Below are positions 31,514 through 40,911 of a DNA stretch of 60,229 bases, piece after piece. Position 1 is the first letter of the stretch. Each line of letters starts with the position of its first letter. A model generated the notes under the pieces. It did no database searches. It had not been told where the DNA came from and saw only the letters and a list, made by a program, of their open reading frames with translations. The DNA is from Selaginella moellendorffii (taxonomy: Eukaryota > Streptophyta > Lycopodiopsida > Selaginellales > Selaginellaceae): the NCBI RefSeq assembly GCF_000143415.4, contig NW_003314334.1, positions 262,765 to 322,993 of the forward strand. Reading direction: 5' to 3'. Both the position numbers and the translations under genes were made by a program.

Positions 31514-31823
31514 GATGCTGCCATTTACTCTATTTTATGAGCTCTCAACACAGGAGTAATCCAGCTTTCCCTACCTAAGAGCAAAAAATCGATCGGGGTA
31601 GCACCCCTGGTACAAGGGTTGCTAGTGGCATATATGTTTTCAATACAGACAATATATGTGACAACAGAAAATGAATATAAAAAATCAAAATGGTCGAGAC
31701 GAGCATTTTTCCAAAATAAATTGCCACCGTATGCAACTTGTTACCCTGCACCCTTGCAACCGTGCCTGATCGTTTTTCAGGCCTAGGCTCTCCAGCTTCG
31801 GTCCGCTCATTCTATCAAGGGCT

Positions 31824-31840
31824 GCAATCTCTACGTTTGC
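31824..31840. repeat. LINE target-site duplication, left
   Basis: GCAATCTCTACGTTTGC (17 bp), repeated exactly at 39565-39581. The diverged copy at about 47917-47933 has one version of this site and no LINE. Confidence 0.9.
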
Positions 31841-31948
31841 TGAACGTGTATGTACATTCCCCATGTCCCAATGGGACTAATACAAAAAATGGGCGTGCCG
31901 CCCTCTCCATGAGCTACTCTACGTGATCCTCATATGCCGCAGCTAGAC

Positions 31949-34900
31949 CTAGTCCTGGAGTAGAAGTGGACGTGGTCGTCTCGAGCGAATCATGTCGATG
32001 TCCAAGTCTCCCCCACGAGCTGACCTTAGAACAGAGTCTGGGGGGCGCCATTGCCAGCGAATCTCGCCACCTCCCAATTTGCCGAAGCATGGGAGCCACC
32101 TGGATCTCCACTCCTCGAGCTGCCTCGGTTTCGCCCGCTCTTTCAGGATGGTGTAGTGAAGACGCACCGCTGCAAGAGTGAGTCTCCACCATGATGCCAC
32201 CACTGCCGATATTCTCGCTTGTTGCCCATCAAAGCGACAGTGGTTCCGCGCCTCCCAAAGTGCCTGCAGTCCTGTTGCCCTCCAAATGGACCAGCGCTCT
32301 TGGCCCAACGCCTCCCAGATGGACATCCCAACTTCAGCCCCTGTCACGTCCCACCGGACTCGCATGTTCCATCGGTGCCGTCCGTAGCAGCGAATACGCC
32401 TCCAAGCTGGACCAATGGCTGGGCCTCTGGCTCCCTCAAACCAGTGGAGGATATCCCCACTCCGAGCCTCGAACTCTGGAATGTCTCCGAGTTCCTGCGT
32501 CGCCTTGAAGATCTGTCGCCAAACTTCTCTCGCCACGTCGCATTCCCATAGGACATGTTGCGCTGTCTCCAACTCGCCACACTCCTTGCACCGTCGGCAT
32601 GCTTCTTCCTGGAACCGCTGTCCTACCGGCAGCCCGTTATTTGCCACCAACCAAGAGGTGGCCTTGACTTTCTCCTGTACCGGTAGTTTCCAGAACGCAA
32701 GCGTGTTGCCCACCACCTGATTTGCTTCAACTCCTTGCTTGATCCATTTCTTCCAGAGCTTGGGGATCTCCCCTCGGGCCTCCTCCCTGCTGGTCAAGAG
32801 ACCATCCCTTGCTTCCTTGACGCCGAAGGAGAAGAAGCTCCTCGCTCCTCGTTTCCATGCTGCGGGGTCCCAATCCAGATCCTCGATGAGCTGCTGTCGC
32901 CACCATCTAAGAATGCCTTCCCCTTCTAGTGCAGCCAACGATTGAACCACCACCGATTGTTTCGGAGCCTGTCGTATTACTCGAATCCTACCCTTGACCT
33001 CGTCATCCGTCACCATCGGCATGACCTGTTCGTCCCCTGCTGGCAACAGCATGTCGCCTCTCAAGACTCGAAAAGGACGCCCAACATTTTGGTCTGGAGA
33101 CACAACGAACCATACCTCCACATCCCTGTCCTCCCAAGCTGGTGTTGGGGCCGTAAACGCCCGTGTCCAGGCCCCCAAGCTAACTCGTTCCCTGTCTGAC
33201 TCCACGTCCCGTTGCAGAGCCACAAAGTCTCCAGATTTGAGACAACGCCTAGGCCAGAGCTGCCCCTGCTTCGCCTCACTCACTGCTCTGATAATGCGAA
33301 GAAGATCAAGGTGGACTTTCCTCCACCGTCCCGGGTTAAAGACCTGCATATGTCTCGTAGTCTTCCTCCTGTCCTTGTCCAGAACCCGCACCAGCTGCTT
33401 GAGAGTTCGGAAGCCTGCGCTATGTAGCTTTCTCCAGATTGTGTAGTGGTCCTCCCTGCCCAGTGTCCTATCGTCCAGTTTGAAGAGGTCGTTGAAGAAC
33501 AGGGGCTGGTTCAGCCAGTCCTCCGCTCGCCCTGGCAATTCCCTACTGACTGGAAACGCGCTCCATAACCGGAGAAGCCCCTGGACTAGAGTGCCGCCCT
33601 TGACTACTTGCTTCGGCCCCTCGGCAAAGAGCCAACGTGGATCTTCTTCCCACGGTCTTGCAGTGTTGTGCTTGGGCCGGATTGCCAACAAGTTCTGCCT
33701 AAACATGAGTCTCCAAGGTTGATTACCTGGTTGAAGGCCCATGAGGAGGATTTTGTACCGTAGCGCCTTCGCCATGTCACTCGGATCGATTACTCCAAGT
33801 CCTCCCAAGACTCGCGGACGTGCTGTAGATTGCCACGCGACCTTGGCCATGCTCCTCCCTGTGACCAGAGCGCCCCGCCACAAATACTGACGGACCATCG
33901 TGCGTACCTTTCTAAGAGTGCGTTCTGGAACAGGCCAGATGGAGAGGTGGTACCAGATGCCAGGCAGAATGATGCTCCTAGCGACTACCACTCTCGCTGG
34001 CAAGCCGAGTTTCCGGGGAGCCCACTTCTGGATTGACGTTCGTACCCGTCGGAGCAAGGTGTCATCCTGAAGTGCTGCACTGAACCGAGTACCAACCTGG
34101 ATCCCCAGGTACCTAGCGTCTTCTCCTGGTTTGAGCCACTGGAAGCCAATGTCCTGCCCCCAAGATTCGATGCCTGGTCGCCCCCAATTTATGCCCACTG
34201 ATTTGTTCCAGTTAATTGCTGCACCAGCCGCGAGGTTGAACGTCTCCAGCGCCTTCTTAGCTGCATCCATGTTCTCCTTAGTCGCAAGTAGGAACAAGGC
34301 AGTGTCGTCCGCAAAAGCACCATCAAGGAGTTCCCGAGACACCCTTGTGGTTCCCGGAAGTTGCTGTCTCGCAGCCGGCAGTGTGAGTCCTTTAATGCGT
34401 CCGCCTTCCGCTAGAAACGTACCCAGGGCCTCAGCCACAATCAGAAAAAGATAGGGTGCTAGTGGACACCCTTGGCGTACTGAACGTCCCAGCTGGAAAC
34501 TCGGTCCCGTCTCGCCATTGATTGTGACTCTGCTTGTGGCTCCTCGGTATAGTAACGAGATCCTAGTGACCATCTCTCTCGGGATGCCGATCGTGTTCAT
34601 GCACTCCTCTAGGAACCTCCAGTCCACCCGATCGTAGGCCTTCTCGAAGTCCAAAAGCCATGCTGCAGTTTGTTGGTTAGAGATCTCTGCCCATCTCTGA
34701 GCCAGCAGGTACGTCCAGATGTTTTCTGCGATTTGCCGCCCTGGAACAAACCCTGTCTGCTGCTCCCGGATGATCAGCGGCATGACAGCTTGGAGCTTGA
34801 GGGTCATTGCTTTGGCATAGACCTTGTAGGACGTGTTGAGCATGGTGATTGGCCTCCAATTCTTCAGCTCCTGCAGGTCCCCCCTCTTTGGAATAAGCGC

Positions 34901-36451
34901 AATCTGGCCCTCAAGGATCTCGCGAGGCAAGGTCCCATCACGTTGAGCATCCCACCATGCTTGTAGCAGCAGCGGGCCTATGGTCTCCCAGTGCTCCTCG
35001 AAGAAAATGGGCAAGAGGCCATCGATACCTGGCTGCTTGTCGTTGCTGAGCTTCCCGAGCGCTTCCCGAAGCTCCTCCAGTGTGAGGTCCGTCTTCAGTG
35101 AGTCGTGCCACTCATGGGGGACTCGCTGGGGAAGGGACGCAAGCACTTCCACCGCCGCCCTTTCCCTCTCTGGAGTCCACTGCTGGGCCGTATATAGAAG
35201 TTGGTAAAACTCCTGGGCGAGCTGTTGCATCCCCTGTTGGTCCTCGATGACTCGCCCGTCACTGTGCTTCAGTCCTAGAATGGGAGGAGAGTCCGTCACT
35301 GGCCTGATTCCCCTAAAGAAAGCCTTGTTGAGAAGGCGTTCATTCAGGGCCCATCCATCTTCCATGGCCCGGACGCCCTTGCTCCATGCAGCGTACTCCA
35401 TGTCACGTAGCTCGGCTTCACGTTCATCCAGTATTGTTTGCCACTTGAGCTCATCTTGCGTGTTCAGCAACATCCTGTGTGCTGCTGCGACCTTCTTCCT
35501 GGCCAGTCTAAGGTCCTTCATCACCACCCCTTTGAGATCCTTCTGGCGCGCCCGGAGCTTCTGTGAGCAAGACAAGAGCACAGGGATCAGTCCCAGCTTG
35601 TTCTGCGCAAGGGCGTCATGTATAAGCCCAATTGCCACCGGGTCTCGCAGCGTGGCTCTAGTGATTGATCGCTGGACCGCTGTCCCTTTGTCCCTTTGGA
35701 GCTGGATCACGCATCTGAGGGGGTCGTGATCTGAGAAGGAGGCAAATCCCAGCCACGTTTTTAGGCTTCCCCCATCCTGCCGTATGCGAGACGAGGCGTA
35801 AATCCGGTCCAGTCTCGACTGGGAGGATACTGTCTGTCGCCTTGTAAAAGGGTGAGCATGAGGTGCGAATCCCGCAGCATGCTGGAGGTCCATGAGCCCC
35901 AGTATGTCCATGAGCTGACTCCACTGCTTCTGTTCACGTGGCTGAATTGTTTCCTGCATACCCCTGCGATCGCAGACGTCCTCGACCATGTTGAAATCTC
36001 CCAGGACCAGCCATTCATCTGCTTGCCCCTGTGCAGACTGTAACACACTCAGCCAGAATTCTGCACGTCTCCCTTTCTTCGTTGGTGCATAGACGTTGAT
36101 TATCCCCACCCGTCCAAAGTGGAGGTGAAGGACAAGCAATTGAGCCTTTCCTGGGACGAGAACAAGGTGGTTTCGTACCTGAGCAGACCATTTGGTTGAG
36201 ACTACCACTGCTGTGCCCCCTCCTGGTCTGGCCACTGCTTGCGTGGCCGGGTTCCACCAGAGCCGTCCCCTCATTCCAAAGGTGTAGTCTGGGGCCACAG
36301 TCATTTTGTGCTCTTGCAAGCATAGGATGTCGATATCTCCTTCTAAGCTGATCTCTCGGATGTGGGACTTGAGCTGCGCCCTTTTGTTGAGTCGACTGCC
36401 GGTCCAGCTGAGTCCCCGGCAGTTCCAGGTGACGAGCGTGAGAGTTGTCAT
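31949..36451 (-). CDS. LINE ORF2: endonuclease-reverse transcriptase
   Basis: 1500 residues from ATG 36451. Residues about 5-245 are an APE-type endonuclease (TWNCRGL, CLQEHKM, YAPTKKGRRAEFW, GDFNMVED, SRLDRIYAS, FSDHDPL), which nicks the target. RT spans about 515-795: IALIPKRGDLQELKNWRPIT, WLLDFEKAYDRVDW, VRQGCPLAPYLFLIVAEAL and catalytic AFADDTALFLL. Near the C-terminus a zf-RVT-like domain reads RRCKECGELETAQHVLWECD. No RNase H is seen. The start overlaps the ORF1 stop as ATGA, suggesting termination-reinitiation; an in-frame TTG upstream is unlikely to be used. ORF2 catalyses target-primed reverse transcription in the nucleus. All key residues I can check are present. Confidence 0.93.
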   Translation of the reverse strand: MTTLTLVTWNCRGLSWTGSRLNKRAQLKSHIREISLEGDIDILCLQEHKMTVAPDYTFGMRGRLWWNPATQAVARPGGGTAVVVSTKWSAQVRNHLVLVPGKAQLLVLHLHFGRVGIINVYAPTKKGRRAEFWLSVLQSAQGQADEWLVLGDFNMVEDVCDRRGMQETIQPREQKQWSQLMDILGLMDLQHAAGFAPHAHPFTRRQTVSSQSRLDRIYASSRIRQDGGSLKTWLGFASFSDHDPLRCVIQLQRDKGTAVQRSITRATLRDPVAIGLIHDALAQNKLGLIPVLLSCSQKLRARQKDLKGVVMKDLRLARKKVAAAHRMLLNTQDELKWQTILDEREAELRDMEYAAWSKGVRAMEDGWALNERLLNKAFFRGIRPVTDSPPILGLKHSDGRVIEDQQGMQQLAQEFYQLLYTAQQWTPERERAAVEVLASLPQRVPHEWHDSLKTDLTLEELREALGKLSNDKQPGIDGLLPIFFEEHWETIGPLLLQAWWDAQRDGTLPREILEGQIALIPKRGDLQELKNWRPITMLNTSYKVYAKAMTLKLQAVMPLIIREQQTGFVPGRQIAENIWTYLLAQRWAEISNQQTAAWLLDFEKAYDRVDWRFLEECMNTIGIPREMVTRISLLYRGATSRVTINGETGPSFQLGRSVRQGCPLAPYLFLIVAEALGTFLAEGGRIKGLTLPAARQQLPGTTRVSRELLDGAFADDTALFLLATKENMDAAKKALETFNLAAGAAINWNKSVGINWGRPGIESWGQDIGFQWLKPGEDARYLGIQVGTRFSAALQDDTLLRRVRTSIQKWAPRKLGLPARVVVARSIILPGIWYHLSIWPVPERTLRKVRTMVRQYLWRGALVTGRSMAKVAWQSTARPRVLGGLGVIDPSDMAKALRYKILLMGLQPGNQPWRLMFRQNLLAIRPKHNTARPWEEDPRWLFAEGPKQVVKGGTLVQGLLRLWSAFPVSRELPGRAEDWLNQPLFFNDLFKLDDRTLGREDHYTIWRKLHSAGFRTLKQLVRVLDKDRRKTTRHMQVFNPGRWRKVHLDLLRIIRAVSEAKQGQLWPRRCLKSGDFVALQRDVESDRERVSLGAWTRAFTAPTPAWEDRDVEVWFVVSPDQNVGRPFRVLRGDMLLPAGDEQVMPMVTDDEVKGRIRVIRQAPKQSVVVQSLAALEGEGILRWWRQQLIEDLDWDPAAWKRGARSFFSFGVKEARDGLLTSREEARGEIPKLWKKWIKQGVEANQVVGNTLAFWKLPVQEKVKATSWLVANNGLPVGQRFQEEACRRCKECGELETAQHVLWECDVAREVWRQIFKATQELGDIPEFEARSGDILHWFEGARGPAIGPAWRRIRCYGRHRWNMRVRWDVTGAEVGMSIWEALGQERWSIWRATGLQALWEARNHCRFDGQQARISAVVASWWRLTLAAVRLHYTILKERAKPRQLEEWRSRWLPCFGKLGGGEIRWQWRPPDSVLRSARGGDLDIDMIRSRRPRPLLLQD

Positions 36452-39400
36452 GGAGCCACGTACTTCCAAGAAAGTGAGGAGTTACGGGGTCTCGCCCTCC
36501 ATTCTGTGGAGATGGTCCACACCGCAGTCATCTTCCCCCTGTGCTTCGTCCAGGAGAAGCCTCGGACAGTGTACTTCGCAAAGCCCGTCCACTCAGTGAT
36601 AGCACTCTCCATGCGTGTGTGGTAGTCTCCAATAGTGACGACCTCTGGGAAGGCTGTGTTCCCGCGGCACATCAGCCAGTCTCCCGCCTCTGTGGGACTT
36701 AATTCCCGCTTAGGGGGAATCCACCTGACCGCCATTCCTACTGTTCGAGGGAGGACCGGCTGGAAGCCATCTCCTTCGACATCCGTAATAGGTCCCTCGA
36801 ACAGTTTGGGCTGTGAGGATGAGCCCAAGAGTGGTGGGGCGACCGGGAAGCGAATGTGGGGAGCTTGGTCCGGAGGGCGTGCCTTCAAGATCCGCTCCTG
36901 CTCTGCAGGTAACTCAAACGGCTTCTGGGATGCCAACCTGTTCCGCTTGACTGAGCAGGCCTCCTCCCGGTGTCCAGCGCGCTGGCAAAAGTTGCATCTA
37001 GGTTCTGAGTTCTCCGTTTGGATCCTGATATACTGGCCCAGCACTGCGATCTCTGTCGGGATTTCAGCCGGGGCTGACACGAAAACTTTGAGACGGATGG
37101 GACCTAGCACACCCTCTGCTTCTACAGTGTCGAGGCCGGCCGCTATCTGGCCAATACTTCCTTCAACCAGCTCCTGTATCACCGGTGTGATCCGCATTTC
37201 CATGGGAACGTCCCACAATGCAATGTTCACTGGAAAGCTCCCGCCCTTGAGACGAGCCTGGTCCTCTGCGGTGAACCTTGGGATCCATGGGTGGAATGAC
37301 ACCGCCCAATTCTCGTCAATGAGGCCATGCATGGCCTCCGCCTGAGACCGTGCCTCCTCTGTCTCAAAGACAACTGTGTAGCAGCCCTTCCCATGCGGCA
37401 GCATCTTCTTCATGAGGATTCCCTGGCCCAGCGTTGCATTGATCCAATCGTTAGCCATGCGACCTGTTGGGAACTTCCCCCTGAAAACAGCAATCAGTGC
37501 CTTCTTGCGGAGTTCCTCTTCCTTCTCTGCTACTGCTCTTTGCAGAGTCTCAGCCAGCTTGACAGGGACGGCCTTTCCTCTCGTGTCGTCGTGGACCAAG
37601 TGACTTCCACCTTCCCCTACTGCTGCCACCTTGTGCTCTTCGGCCTGACCATGTGTTCCCTCGTTCACTTTATGTGAGGTGTACTCCTTGTTAGCATCAC
37701 TGTTCCCGTCCGAGGAGTGCAGCGCTTCTACCACCTTTCCGCAGCCCCGAGTCTTCCTCGCTCTCGACTGGGCTTTTGCCACTCGCTCCGGGGTGTCAAC
37801 CTCCTGGTGCTGGTACGCCCGAGACTCTGTTCTCTTGTCTGGCAGGGCGTGCTCCTCCTCAAGGAAGGCTTCAACTGTGTTTGTCCAGGCTGGGTCCTCC
37901 TTGGCAAGTCTCAGAGTTTTAAGCTTCCGCCGCGTTGCTCGCTTCACTTTCTTCTTCTCACGCTTGGTCTTCCTCTTGTTGAAGGCATCGCGGTCCTGGA
38001 ACTGAAGTGTACCATCTGACTGTTCCTCCAGTGAGCACTCCGTTTCTGGCTCTGTTTCTGGCTCTCCGAGTCCCACTTCAACTGTTGGTGTTGGCGTGGT
38101 AGCCACTTTGCCACCTTGTTCTTGCGCCCATGCATCGAAGAGGTCCGCTTGCTGTGTGGCCACTGCCTTCGTGATTATCCCTTGAGCTTCACGCAGTGCA
38201 GGGCCCAACACGAGGTCCTCTCCCAAAGGACTCAGATCCAGCTCTCTGATCGTGCACATCAGGGTTGACTGGAGTTCTTTGCGTACGGGAAGCGGAGAAC
38301 TTTGGATCCTTTCCTCAAAGTGGTGGGGGTCCCAGACCAGCCTCCCTGCCTTGTCGAGTCGTGGGAGTGGAGAGGGAAGCGACTCCTTCTGCTCCTCGTG
38401 TGGTGTTGTGGGAGAGTCCGGATCTGATTTCCTCACTTGTTGTAAGTGCGCAGGGTCCACCTGGTGTGTTTCCTCCTGTACTCTTGCATGTACTAGATCA
38501 GGGATGAGCCCGGCCACGTCTGTAGGAGTTTCTGGGTGGGACAGGGGGTTCCCACCAGCTGGGCATGAACTTGACGCATTCCCGTAAGCAGGGAGTGTGC
38601 CAGCTGCGCAGTCCTTCCGAGTCTTAAGGTTCTCTGTTAGAATTGCGAGAGCTGCACGACGTGCATCCCACAGAGAGATGTTCCCCACGTCTTCCCCCTC
38701 ATCCAGTTGGTGAGTTAGCTGCGAGACTTCATGCTGGATTCGCTGTGCTGACTCTCGACACACCTGTTCCGTGAACTGCTCACTGTTCCAAAAGACTATA
38801 CCACCGCTTGCAGGCTTCGGCAAGAACAAGTGCAGACAATCTGTGCTATCTCCACCCTGACTCAAGTCCATGCAGCGCCTCGTCACTGGAGGCTGTGGGC
38901 TGGATCGGGGCCTCACACTTGAGGAACGAGCTGGTGAAGATGGGAGTGAAGCTCTGGGCTTGTTTGTCAGGTCCGACAAGCATCTGTGGGCAAACTTCAG
39001 TGTCCGAAGAAGCGGCTCCTTGTTCTGTCCTAGGACCACGGCTGAACGGTCTGGCTCTCTAGAGATCTCCTGGCCTGGTTGTGCCTCTGAATGGGGGATT
39101 GTGAACTCACCTTCTAGTGAGGCCTCCATGTTGAGCCTGCAAGACAGAAGTGCATCGTCCTGTTCCCCTCTATTTTTGGACGTTCTGGGTGGGGCAGACT
39201 TGAGTTCTCCTGTCCCACGTCCTGGCTTGGCTGCTGCTGCACGTGCTGCTGCTCTGGTGGTGACCCCTGCCCTGACCCTGGTGTGCCGCTCCTGTACTTC
39301 TGTGAGACATCCAACCCTGTGAATCCCTTCAACGGCGAAAGTGTTTGGGATAAATCCCCGCAAGCCTTCCTGACTTGTAACTGACCCGAGACCCTCACGA

Positions 39401-39480
39401 AGCTCCTGGACTCCAGCCAGTGCCCAAGCAAGTGGGTGAGGGGAGGTAGCTTCGTCCTCTCCACCACTCTCAGTGGGCAT
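36448..39480 (-). CDS. LINE ORF1: gag-like RNA-binding protein with CCHC zinc finger
   Basis: 1010 residues from ATG 39480. The first two thirds are low-complexity, Glu/Lys/Pro-rich and probably disordered, with basic patches (KKVKRATRRKLKTLRLAK). A DUF4283-like domain follows (FRGKFPTGRMANDWINATLG ... VNIALWDVPMEMRITP), then a zinc knuckle CNFCQRAGHREEAC at about 829-842 (C-x2-C-x4-H-x4-C). This is the usual plant L1 ORF1 order; the protein binds LINE RNA in a ribonucleoprotein with ORF2. The open frame extends another 84 codons upstream, past the LINE end into host sequence, but with no ATG, so 39480 is the best start. Confidence 0.88.
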   Translation of the reverse strand: MPTESGGEDEATSPHPLAWALAGVQELREGLGSVTSQEGLRGFIPNTFAVEGIHRVGCLTEVQERHTRVRAGVTTRAAARAAAAKPGRGTGELKSAPPRTSKNRGEQDDALLSCRLNMEASLEGEFTIPHSEAQPGQEISREPDRSAVVLGQNKEPLLRTLKFAHRCLSDLTNKPRASLPSSPARSSSVRPRSSPQPPVTRRCMDLSQGGDSTDCLHLFLPKPASGGIVFWNSEQFTEQVCRESAQRIQHEVSQLTHQLDEGEDVGNISLWDARRAALAILTENLKTRKDCAAGTLPAYGNASSSCPAGGNPLSHPETPTDVAGLIPDLVHARVQEETHQVDPAHLQQVRKSDPDSPTTPHEEQKESLPSPLPRLDKAGRLVWDPHHFEERIQSSPLPVRKELQSTLMCTIRELDLSPLGEDLVLGPALREAQGIITKAVATQQADLFDAWAQEQGGKVATTPTPTVEVGLGEPETEPETECSLEEQSDGTLQFQDRDAFNKRKTKREKKKVKRATRRKLKTLRLAKEDPAWTNTVEAFLEEEHALPDKRTESRAYQHQEVDTPERVAKAQSRARKTRGCGKVVEALHSSDGNSDANKEYTSHKVNEGTHGQAEEHKVAAVGEGGSHLVHDDTRGKAVPVKLAETLQRAVAEKEEELRKKALIAVFRGKFPTGRMANDWINATLGQGILMKKMLPHGKGCYTVVFETEEARSQAEAMHGLIDENWAVSFHPWIPRFTAEDQARLKGGSFPVNIALWDVPMEMRITPVIQELVEGSIGQIAAGLDTVEAEGVLGPIRLKVFVSAPAEIPTEIAVLGQYIRIQTENSEPRCNFCQRAGHREEACSVKRNRLASQKPFELPAEQERILKARPPDQAPHIRFPVAPPLLGSSSQPKLFEGPITDVEGDGFQPVLPRTVGMAVRWIPPKRELSPTEAGDWLMCRGNTAFPEVVTIGDYHTRMESAITEWTGFAKYTVRGFSWTKHRGKMTAVWTISTEWRARPRNSSLSWKYVAP

Positions 39481-39564
39481 CTCGTCTCTGGCTTGGCTTT
39501 TACTTCCAGCTTGTTCCAGGACCTGTCCATCCCCCAGCCCTGAAACATCCACCACTTCTATCCC

Positions 39565-39581
39565 GCAATCTCTACGTTTGC
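39565..39581. repeat. LINE target-site duplication, right
   Basis: Second copy of GCAATCTCTACGTTTGC, next to the 5' end of the LINE. Confidence 0.9.
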
Positions 39582-39666
39582 AACACTGGAGCTGATATTT
39601 GTTTTTGTGCTGAGACTGGGCATTGTTCCCGCATTTTACCGGTGAATCTTCGCAAAGCAAGCCACT

Positions 39667-39716
39667 ATCTAATGCCAATTTGGCATTAGATGTCCTTTGG
39701 CATTGCCAAAGGACAT
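39667..39716. repeat. Double palindrome upstream of copy D
   Basis: Inverted version of 6238-6287. Both palindromes are intact. Confidence 0.85.
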
Positions 39717-39857
39717 TCAGCTCGCCCGTCACATCCGTGGTGAGAGGGCTTATCTTACTGCATTAAGATATCCATTGTGTCAAGGACACACGTTTTGAAC
39801 ATTTCTAAAGCACCAATGCTGGACTTCAAAAGCCCATCAGATCTGCAATAGAGAAGT

Positions 39858-40696
39858 ATGGCTGGAAGCGGCAATCTCCCCGTGCTCGTTCTTCTTCTGT
39901 TGGCCTCGTTATCCTGTGAGAGAGATCTCCACTTGTATGTTCGATTCTAACTCGGACTCCTGTTCTTGCAGCTGCTCAAGGTGGTGTCGTCGAGGTTTGC
40001 AATGGTGACCTCACCTATACCGATTGCAGCAACTGCTGTAGTCTGAAGAAAGGTTGTGTCTATCTGCAACCTGGTTCAGGACAAGTCACTTGCATTGGCG
40101 GTGATTCAAGGGCTTGTACCCGGGAGTGCCAAGGTCCGAAGTTGGCCGTATGCCCATTGCCTTCATCAGGATTCCCAACATCAGGCATCAAGGTGCTCAA
40201 GGGAAAACTCCCACCCCGACAACCTGGATGCGGTTACTACAACATCGTTAACGGTGACCCCATCCCGCGGCTGGAGCAGCAGGGCACAGATCAAGGTAAC
40301 CGCCTTGTTCATTATGTTCAGGAAGCTCAGCCCTCTCCGATAGAGCTCATGGCAGGAAGGAAGTGTAAGCTTGATTCGATTGTGGAGGTCTGCAATGCCG
40401 AGGTCTCCAAAGATAACTGTGGTTGCTGCTTCGGGAAATCCGGTTGCATCTACTTGGAGAATCCATCCGCAAACAGCACCTGCCTGCCTACTGAAGACCC
40501 CATGGGGGTTTGCGCCCTCGTTTGCCTGCCCAGAGTGTCCATTTGTGCCAAGTCTGTAACTTTTCAGGGCACCACCCTGCAGTCTTGCAGGAATGCACGC
40601 CGCAGCTGCGAGGACATGAAAGAGGGCTGCAGTCTCTACGATCGCAACACCGGAGCTGATCTCTGCGCTGCAGGGGGTATCGCTCTGCCTGTCTAG
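39858..40696 (+). CDS. Cys-rich secreted protein, copy D
   Basis: Exons 39858-39915 and 39972-40696, 260 residues, with the same protein as copies A and B over all parts compared (RECQGPKLAVC in domain 1, ALVCLPRVSICAK in domain 2). It lies in the inverted arm, 294 bp from the 5' end of the LINE and on the opposite strand, so the LINE promoter region now faces this gene. Its 3' end faces truncated PRMT7 copy 3, as in unit 1. Confidence 0.8.
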
Positions 40697-40911
40697 TCTA
40701 GTTGCTGAAACTAGTTATGGGCATTACTATTATGAATGAATAAGGCTGCTTGCTATAATCCATTGTTCTCAAGACTGAAGTAAACAATCCTAGGCTCTCA
40801 AATCTACTATAGATCTAGAAACTTCAGAGACTCCACTATAGAGAGGCATTGTATGCATACCTTGCAATCAAAAGCTTTGCTTGTTCCCAATTTGAGGTGT
40901 GTTGGATTGCT

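Larger units (their letters stand above)
31841..39564 (-). mobile_element. Apparently intact L1-type LINE, 7.7 kb
   Basis: A non-LTR retrotransposon on the minus strand, bounded by a perfect 17-bp target duplication. It carries ORF1 (gag-like, CCHC) and ORF2 (endonuclease, RT, zf-RVT) without internal stops. The 3' end at 31841 has no poly(A): the last bases read ...GGAATGTACATACACGTTCA directly against the duplication, with a GTCCCA/TGGGAC hairpin just inside (31865-31877). Its 5' end lies 294 bp upstream of Cys-rich gene D, head to head. No sign of decay is seen, so the insertion is probably young. Confidence 0.9.

Noticed and set aside
36452-36469. Upstream TTG start for LINE ORF2
   Set aside because: The ATG overlapping the ORF1 stop is six codons downstream and is the better start.
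39481-39732. Extra 84 N-terminal residues on LINE ORF1
   Set aside because: The frame is open but contains no ATG, and most of it lies beyond the LINE boundary at 39564 in host sequence.
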